Shown here in pieces: positions 8,169 to 16,500 of a stretch of DNA of 64,000 bases. Under the pieces are notes generated by a model, which saw only the letters and a program-made list of their open reading frames with translations, was not told the DNA's origin and did no database searches. Positions within the stretch are counted from its first letter, which is position 1. Every line of letters begins with the position of its first letter. Origin of the DNA: Thauera propionica (lineage in GTDB: Bacteria; Pseudomonadota; Gammaproteobacteria; Burkholderiales; Rhodocyclaceae); the NCBI RefSeq assembly GCF_002245655.1, contig NZ_NOIH01000003.1:783133-847132 (forward strand). The letters are read 5' to 3'. The translations under genes were made by a program, and so were the position numbers.

Positions 8169-8849
8169 TCAGCCCTGCAGGGCCTGCAACTGGCGGGCCT
8201 CGGCCAGCCCCAAGAGGGCGTGGATTGCCGCCACTACCAGGGTCGAGCCTCCCTTGCGGCCACGGATGACGATCCAGGGCACTTCGTCGAGCTCTGCCAT
8301 CAGGTCCTTGGATTCGGCCGCCGACACGAAGCCGACCGGCATGCCGACGACAAGGGCCGGGCGCACGCCTTCGTCGCGGATCAGCCGCACCAGCTCGATC
8401 AGCGCTGTGGGTGCGTTGCCGATGCCGACGATGGCGCCGTCGAGCAGGCCGAGGCGGTGGGCCTTGCGCATCGCCTGTACCGCGCGCGTGGTGTCCTCGG
8501 CGCGGGCGCGTTCGATGACGTCGGTGTCGGAGATGAACTGATGGGTGCGCATGCCGAAGTGCGCGAGACGAGAGGCCGACAGGCCGACGCAGATCATCTC
8601 GACGTCGGCGACGATCTGCGTGCCGCCACCGAGGATGGCGGCCAGGCCGGCTTCCACTGCGTCCGTGTGGAAAGCGGTGAGGCCGTTGAAGTCGAAGTCG
8701 GCGTTGGCGTGGATCATGCGGCGCACGACCGGCCACTCCCCGGCGCCGTAGGCGTGGGCGCCGACCTCCGCGTCGATGATGGCGAAGGAGTCGTGCTCGA
8801 TCGCGCGGCCGGCGGCGGTGAGCTGTTCGGTGACGGTGTTGGTGTTCAT
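8169..8849 (-). CDS. cobH: Precorrin-8X methylmutase (CobH/CbiC)
   Basis: A 226-residue methylmutase that moves the methyl group from C11 to C12 to give (cobalt-)hydrogenobyrinate. The conserved RRMIHANADFDF motif carries the catalytic His, and TQIVADVEMICVGLS, GNAPTALIELVRL and GMPVGFVSAAESK are diagnostic. I chose ATG at 8849, 13 bp after the cbiX stop at 8863. The frame is open back to 8984, but that extension is a Thr-rich shadow of the His-rich cbiX tail. Another ATG at 8876 inside cbiX is possible and would add nine residues. Confidence 0.94.
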   Translation of the reverse strand: MNTNTVTEQLTAAGRAIEHDSFAIIDAEVGAHAYGAGEWPVVRRMIHANADFDFNGLTAFHTDAVEAGLAAILGGGTQIVADVEMICVGLSASRLAHFGMRTHQFISDTDVIERARAEDTTRAVQAMRKAHRLGLLDGAIVGIGNAPTALIELVRLIRDEGVRPALVVGMPVGFVSAAESKDLMAELDEVPWIVIRGRKGGSTLVVAAIHALLGLAEARQLQALQG

Positions 8850-8862
8850 CGCGGCGCCGGCC

Positions 8863-9777
8863 TCAGGCGTGAGCATGTTCATGGGCGTGGCCATGGACGG
8901 AACCGTGGTGATGGCCATGGTCGTGGTCCGTGTGATGGACGTGTGTATGGCTGTGGTCATGCAGATGCTCGGCCTCGGCGGCAAGGCGGTACTTGCAGCC
9001 GTCGCACTCCAGCAGCGCGCCCTCGGGCAGTTCCTGGCCGCCGACCTTGGCGTCGAGCAGATCGAAGATGCCCTTGTCGAACCCGAAGTGCGTGCCGAGG
9101 GCGAAGGCGATCTGCGGGTACTGGCGCTGCAGGCGTGCGACCTGGGCCTTGATGCGCTCCATCAGCACCCCGGTGAAGAGGTACACCGGCACGACGCAGA
9201 TCTGCGTCATGCCCAGCCGCGCCTGGCGCTGGACGACGGTTTCGAGTCGCGGCCAGGTGACGCCGGTGAAGGCGAGGTCGACCAGCTCGTGGTCGCCGTC
9301 CTCGAACAGCCAGCGTGCCATCTTGGCCAGCTCGCCGTTGGCGCCCGCGTCCGACGAGCCGCGGCCGAGCAGCACCACGCCGGTGGTGCGCGGGTCGGGC
9401 ATGTCGAGCTGCTTCAGCAGGCGGTCGAGCTGGCCCTTGAGCACGGTGAAGATCTCGCGCCCCATGCCGAGGTGGCGGGCGCAGGCGAAGGCGACGCCGG
9501 GGTGGCGCTGGCGCGCGCGCTCGATGGCGGCCGGCAGCTCCATCTTGACGTGGCCGGCGGCGTTGAGGATGAAGGGAATGGTGACGACGTGCCGTGCTCC
9601 GAGCGCGGCACGGTCGAGGCCCTCGTCGAGCAAGACCTCGGCGTGCTCGATGAAGCAGGTCTCGATGCGCCAGCCAGGGTGGCGGTCGCGCCACTGGGCG
9701 GCGAAATGCAGGATCTCCTTGTTGCCCTCGCGATTGCGCGAGCCGTGGCCGACGAGGAGGATGGCGGTGTCGTTCAT
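8863..9777 (-). CDS. cbiX: Sirohydrochlorin cobaltochelatase (CbiX, long form) with His-rich tail
   Basis: A 304-residue long-form CbiX that inserts Co2+ into sirohydrochlorin. The N-terminal ILLVGHGSRNREGN carries the metal-binding His, and a second chelatase half begins near residue 135 with GVVLLGRGSSDAGAN. Near residue 260 there is a CDGC pair (C-x2-C), followed by about 35 residues in which His alternates with Asp, Thr and Gly. Known long CbiX proteins carry a C-x2-C iron-sulphur motif and a His-rich stretch thought to store or deliver cobalt; the match to that plan is my inference. The ATG overlaps the cobM stop (ATGA), and cobH begins 13 bp after the stop. Confidence 0.94.
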   Translation of the reverse strand: MNDTAILLVGHGSRNREGNKEILHFAAQWRDRHPGWRIETCFIEHAEVLLDEGLDRAALGARHVVTIPFILNAAGHVKMELPAAIERARQRHPGVAFACARHLGMGREIFTVLKGQLDRLLKQLDMPDPRTTGVVLLGRGSSDAGANGELAKMARWLFEDGDHELVDLAFTGVTWPRLETVVQRQARLGMTQICVVPVYLFTGVLMERIKAQVARLQRQYPQIAFALGTHFGFDKGIFDLLDAKVGGQELPEGALLECDGCKYRLAAEAEHLHDHSHTHVHHTDHDHGHHHGSVHGHAHEHAHA

Positions 9778-10601
9778 GCGGATTCTCCGGTGGGCAGGCC
9801 GGCTTCGGTGGCAGGCGCGGAGGCCTTGCGGAAGCGGTGGCCGAAGCCCGGGTCGTAGAGCTTGGAGCGGGCGATGTCGGGCCAGTGGCGGGCGCCGAGC
9901 GCGGGGCTGGCGATGATCATGGCCTGGCTGGCGATCTTCTCGTCCTGGCAGCGGCGCTTGATGTCGGCCAGCGTGCCGCGGACGATCTTCTCCGCGCCCG
10001 GCCAGCTCGCCTTCTGCACCACCACGATGGGCGCCTCTTCCGGCCAGCCGGCGGCGCGCAGCGCGCGCTGCACCTCGTGCAGCAGCGTGATCGACAGGAA
10101 GATGCACAGCGTCGTGCGGTGCGCGGCGAGCGCCGCCAGATCCTCGTCCGGCGGCATCGGCGTGCGCCCGGCGACGCGGGTGAGAATTACGGTCTGCGTC
10201 ACTTCCGGCAGGGTCAGGGTCTCACCGGCTGCGGCGGCCGAGGCCATCGCCGAGGACACCCCCGGCACGACCTGCCAGGTGATGCCGGCCGCGTCCAGCG
10301 GGCGGGTCATCTCGACCAGCGCGCCATACAGGCCGGGGTCGCCGGTCTGCAGGCGCACCACGGTGTGATGGCGGGCGCAGGCGTCGAGCAGCCAGGCGCT
10401 CATGGCCTCGAGCGTCATGTCCCTGGAGTCGCGGATCTCGCAGTCGGCCGGCGCGTACTGCGTGGCCGTGCGGTCGACCAGCGAACCGGCGAACAGGATC
10501 GCTCCGGCCTGCTCGAGCAGGCTGCGGCCCTTCACGGTGATCAGGTCCGGGTCGCCGGGTCCTGCGCCGACGAACCAGACCGTGCCGGGTATTCCGGCCA
10601 T
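9774..10601 (-). CDS. cobM: Precorrin-4 C11-methyltransferase (CobM/CbiF)
   Basis: A 275-residue SAM-dependent methylase for C11 of (cobalt-)precorrin-4. It opens with TVWFVGAGPGDPDLITVKG, the SAM-site signature of this superfamily, then has LQTGDPGLYGALVEM, WQVVPGVSSAMASAAA, LTRVAGRTPMP and APIVVVQKASWP, in the order seen in CbiF/CobM. The ATG at 10601 shares one base with the cbiM stop (TGATG), and its own stop overlaps the cbiX start. An extension of some 30 residues after the core (from about residue 240) is rich in Arg, Lys and Ala and looks non-catalytic. Confidence 0.95.
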   Translation of the reverse strand: MAGIPGTVWFVGAGPGDPDLITVKGRSLLEQAGAILFAGSLVDRTATQYAPADCEIRDSRDMTLEAMSAWLLDACARHHTVVRLQTGDPGLYGALVEMTRPLDAAGITWQVVPGVSSAMASAAAAGETLTLPEVTQTVILTRVAGRTPMPPDEDLAALAAHRTTLCIFLSITLLHEVQRALRAAGWPEEAPIVVVQKASWPGAEKIVRGTLADIKRRCQDEKIASQAMIIASPALGARHWPDIARSKLYDPGFGHRFRKASAPATEAGLPTGESA

Positions 10602-11239
10602 CAGCCGCGCGCCGGGACGGCGAAGCAGAGCTGGACCAGCGGGCGATGCGCCTGCGACTGCAGCAGCCTGACCACGGCCACCGTCAGCACCGGCTCGATC
10701 AGCACCACCGGCAGGTAGGCCGCGGCAAAGGTCATCCATTCGGCGAAGGGTGTGGCGACCTCGCCCATCGACAGCCAGAAGCCGACCATCGCTGCAACGC
10801 CGGCGTAGTAGGCGGCGTCGAGCTTGAGCACCGACCTGATCTCGGTCGCCGCACCCGCGGCGAGCTTGCGGCCCAGGCCGAGATGCAGCGCAAGCAATGG
10901 CATGGCCAGCGACAGGAAATTGACGCCCAGATGCAGCAGGTCGGCCGGCTCGAAGATTACGCCCTGCAGCAGCAGGCCGAGGCCGAAGCCGAGCAGCGTG
11001 GGCACGAAGCCCAGCGCCAGATAGATCGGCATCGCGCCGATGAAGTGCAGTTCCGACGCGCCGGCAGGCAGGTGGAAGCTCTGCATGAAGACCGAGAAGA
11101 ACAGCGCCGCGAGCAGTGTGCGCAGGATGAGCTGTGGCCGCTTGACCACTTGCGGTGCCTGGGCGGCGACAAGGCCGATGGCGGCGAGGTTGGCGGCGGC
11201 GATCTTGGCGCCGGAAAGGATGCCCGGTTCGATATGCAT
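10601..11239 (-). CDS. cbiM: CbiM-like cobalt ECF-type permease component
   Basis: A 212-residue membrane protein of the CbiM family, the substrate-capture (S) component of cobalt ECF transporters. The start MHIEPGILSGAKIA matches the CbiM N-terminus, where the N-terminal Met-His side chains bind metal; about six hydrophobic helices follow. ATG at 11239 was chosen because His2 fits the family; the longer frame upstream lies in the riboswitch leader. No cbiN, cbiQ or cbiO is visible nearby, so the energising parts must be elsewhere or absent. It is the first gene after the riboswitch, so cobalt uptake and corrin synthesis would be shut off together by B12. Confidence 0.85.
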   Translation of the reverse strand: MHIEPGILSGAKIAAANLAAIGLVAAQAPQVVKRPQLILRTLLAALFFSVFMQSFHLPAGASELHFIGAMPIYLALGFVPTLLGFGLGLLLQGVIFEPADLLHLGVNFLSLAMPLLALHLGLGRKLAAGAATEIRSVLKLDAAYYAGVAAMVGFWLSMGEVATPFAEWMTFAAAYLPVVLIEPVLTVAVVRLLQSQAHRPLVQLCFAVPARG

Positions 11240-11434
11240 GATGACTCCCCACGAGTGCTTTGAATCAACGATGGGAGCCACGCAGGCGGAGTGTGCGTAC
11301 GTGCGCGCACCCTGGCCTCGCCAAGAACGTGCGGACGCATGCAATACGAATCGGCTGGAGCTTCCGGCGCACGCGGGCAGCCGGCGGAAAACCAGTCGGA
11401 TCGAACCCTCACCCCGGGGCTCACATCAACCAAA

Positions 11435-11635
11435 CTCGATCGGGCCGGTCTTCTGGCTTGCCTTCTTCCTCGTCCGCCGACCTTCCCGAGCGCAAGGCTC
11501 AGTGGCGTGTGGCGGAGTCGTCAGGCTTACAGCAGCGGGGGCTGCGCCGGACTGGTCGTACGCGCGGGGCGGACGACGTCACCGGACTTCCCGTTTCACC
11601 CTGTCATGCGGTTGCATGACAAGGCACCCGGATCG
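11435..11635 (-). ncRNA. Cobalamin (AdoCbl) riboswitch
   Basis: On the minus strand the leader of cbiM contains a textbook B12 element. The B12 box AGCCAGAAGACCGGCC lies at 11443-11459. Upstream, in the correct order, are the GGGTGCC start near 11629-11623, GGGTGAAACGGGAAG at about 11601-11587, the GC-rich CCCCCGCTGCTGTAAGCC segment, GCCACTG, and GGGAAGGTCGG. This controls the downstream operon by binding adenosylcobalamin. About 190 nt separate the box from the cbiM ATG, and they hold further short stems (for example around 11290-11310). No U-tract terminator is obvious, so the switching mode (translation or Rho) is uncertain. Confidence 0.95.
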
Positions 11636-11745
11636 AATGCGGGCGCAGACTAATCGAAACCGATCGGGATACGCAAGTTGCCGCTGCGGAAGGTCGCGGC
11701 GTGACCGCAGGGTAGAGGTGACATTCCGATGGGCTGCGCCACGTC

Positions 11746-11774
11746 TTGAATAGCGTGCGCGCCTGGGCTTTAGT
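11746..11774 (+). promoter_or_regulatory. Possible sigma-70 promoter for the GH19 gene
   Basis: TTGAAT at 11746-11751 and TTTAGT at 11769-11774 are separated by 17 bp, about 50 bp before the 11822 start. Each hexamer matches four of six consensus bases. A GGGAG ribosome site sits about 8 bp before the ATG. Confidence 0.4.
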
Positions 11775-11821
11775 GAAAGTGCGCCGACGGCCGCGGGGGC
11801 GCGCTTTTCGGGAGACGCAGC

Positions 11822-13423
11822 ATGTTGATCACACGCGAGGTGCTGACCCGCATGGGGGCGACCGGTCCAAATGCCGATCGCTATGTCGAGGCGCTCAATG
11901 CGGAGATGGCCCGGCATGCCATCGACACGGCGCCGCGCGTCGTTCATTTCCTGGCCCAGACGCTGCACGAGTCGGGCTGCCTGCGCCTGACCGAGGAGAA
12001 CCTGAACTACTCGGCAGACGGTCTGCTGAAGGTCTTTCCGCGCTATTTCCCCGCGCGTGCCGAGGCCGAGGCCTATGCGCGCAAGCCCGAGCGGATCGGC
12101 AACCGCGTGTATTGCGGGCGCATGGGCAACGGGCCCGAAGCCAGCGGGGACGGCTTCCGCTACCGCGGCCGGGGTCTGATCCAGCTTACTGGCAAGGACA
12201 ACTACCGCGCCCTGGCACGCTGGTGCGGACAGGACGTGGTGGCCGAGCCCGACCGCGTGGGAAGCGAACTGGCCGTGCAGTCGGCGGTGTTCTTCTGGGA
12301 GCGCAACGCCCTCAACGACCTGGCCGACATCGATGACCTGAAGGCGATCACGCGCCGCATCAACGGCGGCCTAAACGGCTTTGCCGACCGCCGCGAACTG
12401 CTAGAGAAAGGCCGCCACGCCCTGCGCGAGCTGGGGCTGGCTGGCTCGGTCGCCCCGGCCTCGGTGCCGTTTGCCCCCACCCACCGCGTCGTGCCGCTGC
12501 AGCTCAACCTGCGTTCCGCGCCGCGCGTGTCGCCAGCGACCTTGCTGGCCTCGCTTGCCCAGGGAACCGAGGTCGAGGTGCGCGGGCCGGCGTCGGCCGC
12601 GGGCTGGCTGCGGGTCCGCGTGATGCTCGGCGGAACGATGCGCGAGGGCGTGGTGGCCGAGCAGTATCTTGCCGCACTCGCGCCGCAGCCGCGCGCCCGC
12701 GGCCGCGCACGTGCCGCGATGTCGGGCGGGGCGGCGCTTCCCGCCTTGCCGCCCGCGGTGCTGCACGACGAGTTCTCGGCCGCCAGCCGGGCTCGCCCGG
12801 AGGGGCGCATCCATCCGCTCGCCGAGGCCGACCGGCCCGCGCGCCGTGCGCGGGCATCTGCGGCGCGTGCTGCCGAACTGCAGGCTATCCTGGACTGGCT
12901 CGATGTCACCAACCCGGTGCATCGCCGCTATCGGCCGCTTGATGGCAGAGGTGTGGCCTTGGCCTATGTTGCCGACTGCGCCGACCTGGCCGGTGTCTAT
13001 CTGCCGCACGTGTGGTGGACCGATACCGCGCTGCGCCGCCTGACGCTGGGCGATGCGGTCGATCCCGTCCTTGGCCAGACCGTGCACGAGATCGGCATCA
13101 ATGCGCTCCACGACTGGCTCGACGACCACGGCCCCGCCTTCGGCTGGGTGCGCGAACTCGATCCAACGCTGCTGCAGGCGGCGGCAAATGCGGGCGAGGT
13201 CTGCGTGATCGTGGCGCGCCATCGTGACATCGACCAGGCCGGACAGGTCTCGCTGGTCGTGCCGGAGCAGCCGGGCGCCGAGGCCTTGCGCCGCGCGGAT
13301 GGCGAAGTGCTGCGGCCGCTCGAGTCGATGGCCGGCCGTCGCGGCGTGCGCGCCGCGGTGTCGCGCAATGCCTGGTGGACGGGGCGCCGCTTTCAGTCCT
13401 TCGCCTTCTGGCGCCACCCGTGA
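11822..13423 (+). CDS. GH19 lysozyme/chitinase-like hydrolase with SH3 and putative Cys/His C-terminal domain
   Basis: A 533-residue protein with three parts. Residues 1-205 match the GH19 chitinase/endolysin fold: AQTLHESG with likely catalytic Glu50, GFRYRGRGLIQLTG near 112-125, and ITRRINGG near 176. Residues about 222-285 look like a bacterial SH3 domain (NLRSAPRVSP, WLRVRV). After an Ala/Arg-rich linker, residues 350-533 form a domain I do not recognise with certainty; DCADLAGVY (Cys386) and ARHRDIDQAGQVSLVVPE (His467) resemble a Cys/His amidase such as NlpC/P60. There is no signal peptide or membrane segment and no holin nearby. It precedes the giant CHAT gene by 142 bp on the same strand. 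A stand-alone endolysin, a secreted effector or a partner of the CHAT protein are all possible. Confidence 0.75.
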   Translation: MLITREVLTRMGATGPNADRYVEALNAEMARHAIDTAPRVVHFLAQTLHESGCLRLTEENLNYSADGLLKVFPRYFPARAEAEAYARKPERIGNRVYCGRMGNGPEASGDGFRYRGRGLIQLTGKDNYRALARWCGQDVVAEPDRVGSELAVQSAVFFWERNALNDLADIDDLKAITRRINGGLNGFADRRELLEKGRHALRELGLAGSVAPASVPFAPTHRVVPLQLNLRSAPRVSPATLLASLAQGTEVEVRGPASAAGWLRVRVMLGGTMREGVVAEQYLAALAPQPRARGRARAAMSGGAALPALPPAVLHDEFSAASRARPEGRIHPLAEADRPARRARASAARAAELQAILDWLDVTNPVHRRYRPLDGRGVALAYVADCADLAGVYLPHVWWTDTALRRLTLGDAVDPVLGQTVHEIGINALHDWLDDHGPAFGWVRELDPTLLQAAANAGEVCVIVARHRDIDQAGQVSLVVPEQPGAEALRRADGEVLRPLESMAGRRGVRAAVSRNAWWTGRRFQSFAFWRHP

Positions 13424-13565
13424 GGGGACTGCGGCGGGGCATGGTCGATTGCTCCGCAGCTCCGTCGCACAGTCGGGGTACGACGCTGGCTGAAAATTCC
13501 ATGGGCATGAGAAGATCGTCGCTCCGACGGGTGGGGACTCCGCGGATCGAGAAAGGGAGAGCATC

Positions 13566-16500
13566 GTGGCCAACAGTCAATCCACCCGGCGCGGTGCGCC
13601 TGCGCTGAAGCTGCCCGTGCAGGCCGAGGCGAGCGCAGTCCCGGCACTGCCCGGCGTGCTGCGCAGTGCCGGAAGTCGTGCCGACGGCAGCGACGGCATC
13701 GCCCTGGTGCCGGGCCTCAAGGTCGTGCGCACGCTCGAGCTTGCCGAAGTCAGCCGCAGCGCCGACGCTCCCGCACCCGAGCGGCTCGACGCCGGGCCGC
13801 GCCTGCTGGCGCTGGAGGCGTCTGACGGCACGACGGTATTCATGCGTGCCGATGCGCTCGCCGAGCAACTCGCGCGGACCCGTCCCGAGTTGCTCGACGC
13901 TGACGGATGCATCGATTTCGCCGGCTTCCGCGACAGCCGCGACACCGCGCGTGGTGCGCTGGGCTGGGTGTGGCGCCGCGTGCTGGAACTGAGCCTCGAC
14001 GAAGACGAGATCAGCATCGAGGCGAAGGACAGGCTGCGGCAACTGCTCGCCGGCAAGGCCGAGGACTGGGCGGCCGCCTGGGCCTCGCGCAAGGGCGCGC
14101 AGGCCCTGATGCAGACCATCGAGGCCCGCCTTGCCGGCGCGCCCGGCCTCTACCGCTGGAAGGGCGGCGTGCTGCACGACAGCGACCGCTACGCGGCCGA
14201 CGACGCCCGGCTGCACGAGGCTGCACGCGCGGGCAGCCTGCTGGTGTTCATCCACGGCACCGGTTCCCACACCCTCGGTGGTTTCGGCGACCTTCCCGGC
14301 AGTGCCGCATGGGGCGTGCTGGAAGCGGCGTTCGGCGAACGGGTGTTCGGCTTCGAGCACCGGACCTTCTCCGAAAGCCCGATCGACAATGCGCTGACGC
14401 TGGCCGAAACCCTGCCCGCCGGCAGCCGCCTGTGCCTGGTCACGCATTCGCGCGGCGGCCTGGTCGGCGACCTGATGTGCCTCGACCCCGACGATGCGCA
14501 ACTCGACGAACTGATCGAGGCTTGGCGTCCGGCCCCGACCGCGCGCGTCGGCACGGCGCGCGAGCGGGCCGCCGTGGCAGCGGCCGAGCGGGCCAAGCTG
14601 CGCCGCCTGGCCGGACTGCTGCGCGACAAGGGCCTCAAGGTCGAGCGCTACGTGCGCGTGGCCGCGCCGGCGCGCGGCACCGCCCTGCTGTCGGACAACC
14701 TCGACCTTTTCCTCTCCACCCTGCTGAATCTGGTGCGCCGCTTCGGCGCCTGGAGCAGCGGCGTCGTGGCCGGCGCAGTGGCTTCGCCGCTCGCCGCCGA
14801 AGCGGCGAAGAAGGCTGCCGACCGTGGTCTCGCCTTCCTGTCGCGCGTGGTGCTGGAGATCGCCGACAAGCGCCTGCAGCCCGAGGTCGTGCCCGGCATC
14901 GAGGCCATGCTGCCCGAGTCGCCGATGGGCATGCTGCTCGGCCGTGCCGCGCTGGCGCCCCAGGTCAGGATGGCGGTGATCGCCGGTGATATCGAAGGCG
15001 GCGGGATGTTGCAGCGAATCGGCGTGATGTTCGTCGATTGGGCCTTCTTCGAGCGCGCGCGAAACGACCTTGTAGTTGATACGGACTCGATGTACGGCGG
15101 CCTGCTCGCCCGCGCGGCGGACGACGCGGACGCACCGCACCGCGCGATCTACGTGCAGGGCCCGGAGGTCAGCCACTTCCGTTACTTCCGCGACGACGTG
15201 AAGAGCGCCAGCGTGCCGCTGCCCGGTGCGCTGGGCAGCTGGCTCACGCACGACGTGCCGGAGCAGGCCGCGCCCTGGCTGCCGCTCACGCTGCCGGATC
15301 TGGAGCCCGCTGGGGGCCGTGCCAGTCGCGGCGAGGCGGAGCCCGCCGACAACACCCTGCCGGTGCTGGTGCTGCTGCCCGGCATCATGGGCAGTCATCT
15401 CGCGGCCGATGGCGACCGGATCTGGCTCGACCCCGTCGATCTCGCGCGCGGCCGGCTGTCGCGCATCGCGATGGGCGGACGCCGGGCCGTGCGTGCGCAG
15501 GGGCTCGTCGGGCTGGCCTACGGCCGGCTGGCCGAGCACCTCGAAGGCAGCCACCGCGTGATCCGCCACGATTACGACTGGCGCCAGCCCATCCGTGCGC
15601 TGGGCGTCGAGCTTGCCGGCGTGCTGCGCGAGGCGCTGCGCAAGCATCCGGACCAGCCGGTACGCATCCTCGCCCACAGCATGGGCGGGCTGGTGGTACG
15701 CGCCGCCTTTGCGGCCGACAAGACCCTGTGGCGCGACCTCGTCGCCCGGCCGGGCGGCCGGCTGCTGATGCTGGGCACGCCCAACCACGGCTCCCACCTG
15801 TTCGTGGAAACCCTGCTCGGCCAGTCGGAGACGGTCCGCATGCTGGCGCGGCTGGACATGAAGAACGGCCTGCAGTCGGTGCTCGACATCGTCGCCGCCT
15901 TCCCCGGCGCGGTGCACCTGCTGCCGGCGCCCGGCTTCGAGGACACCGGTGGCGTGGCGGAACGGGACTACTTCCGTGCCGAGACCTGGCCCGGACTGGC
16001 GTCGATCAACAACGACTTCTGGTTCGGTCGTCGTCTCGCCGGCAAGCCGGCGCAGGGCCTGCTCGACGACGCCGTCGACTTCTGGCGCGAGGTGGCCGAC
16101 ACGCAGTGGGTGGCCGAGGCGCCCGACCGGATCACCTACGTCTTCGGCCAGGCGGACAACACGCCTTGCGGCATCCTCGTTCACACCGAGGACGGCAAGC
16201 CCAGGAACATCGTGATGCGCGGCACGCCGTTTGGCGACGGCTCGGTCACCTGGCAGTCCGGCCGTCTGCCCGGCCTGCCCGACGAGCGCTACTGGATGAT
16301 GCCGGTGGACCACATGGGCCTGACCAGCACGCCGAAGTTCTTCGCCGAGATCGACTCCCTGCTGGCCAATGGCACGCCGATTCGCCTCGGCCGCCTGCCG
16401 GTGAGCCGTGGCGAGGAACTCGACGCACCGCTGCTGAGCTATCGCGCCGGGCCGCCGCCTGCCTACCCGACCGACGCCGAGATCGTCAGCCGTGTGCTGG

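Noticed and set aside
8850..8984. A longer N-terminus for CobH
   Set aside because: It is an out-of-frame reading of the His-rich cbiX tail and gives a Thr-rich stretch absent from the family.
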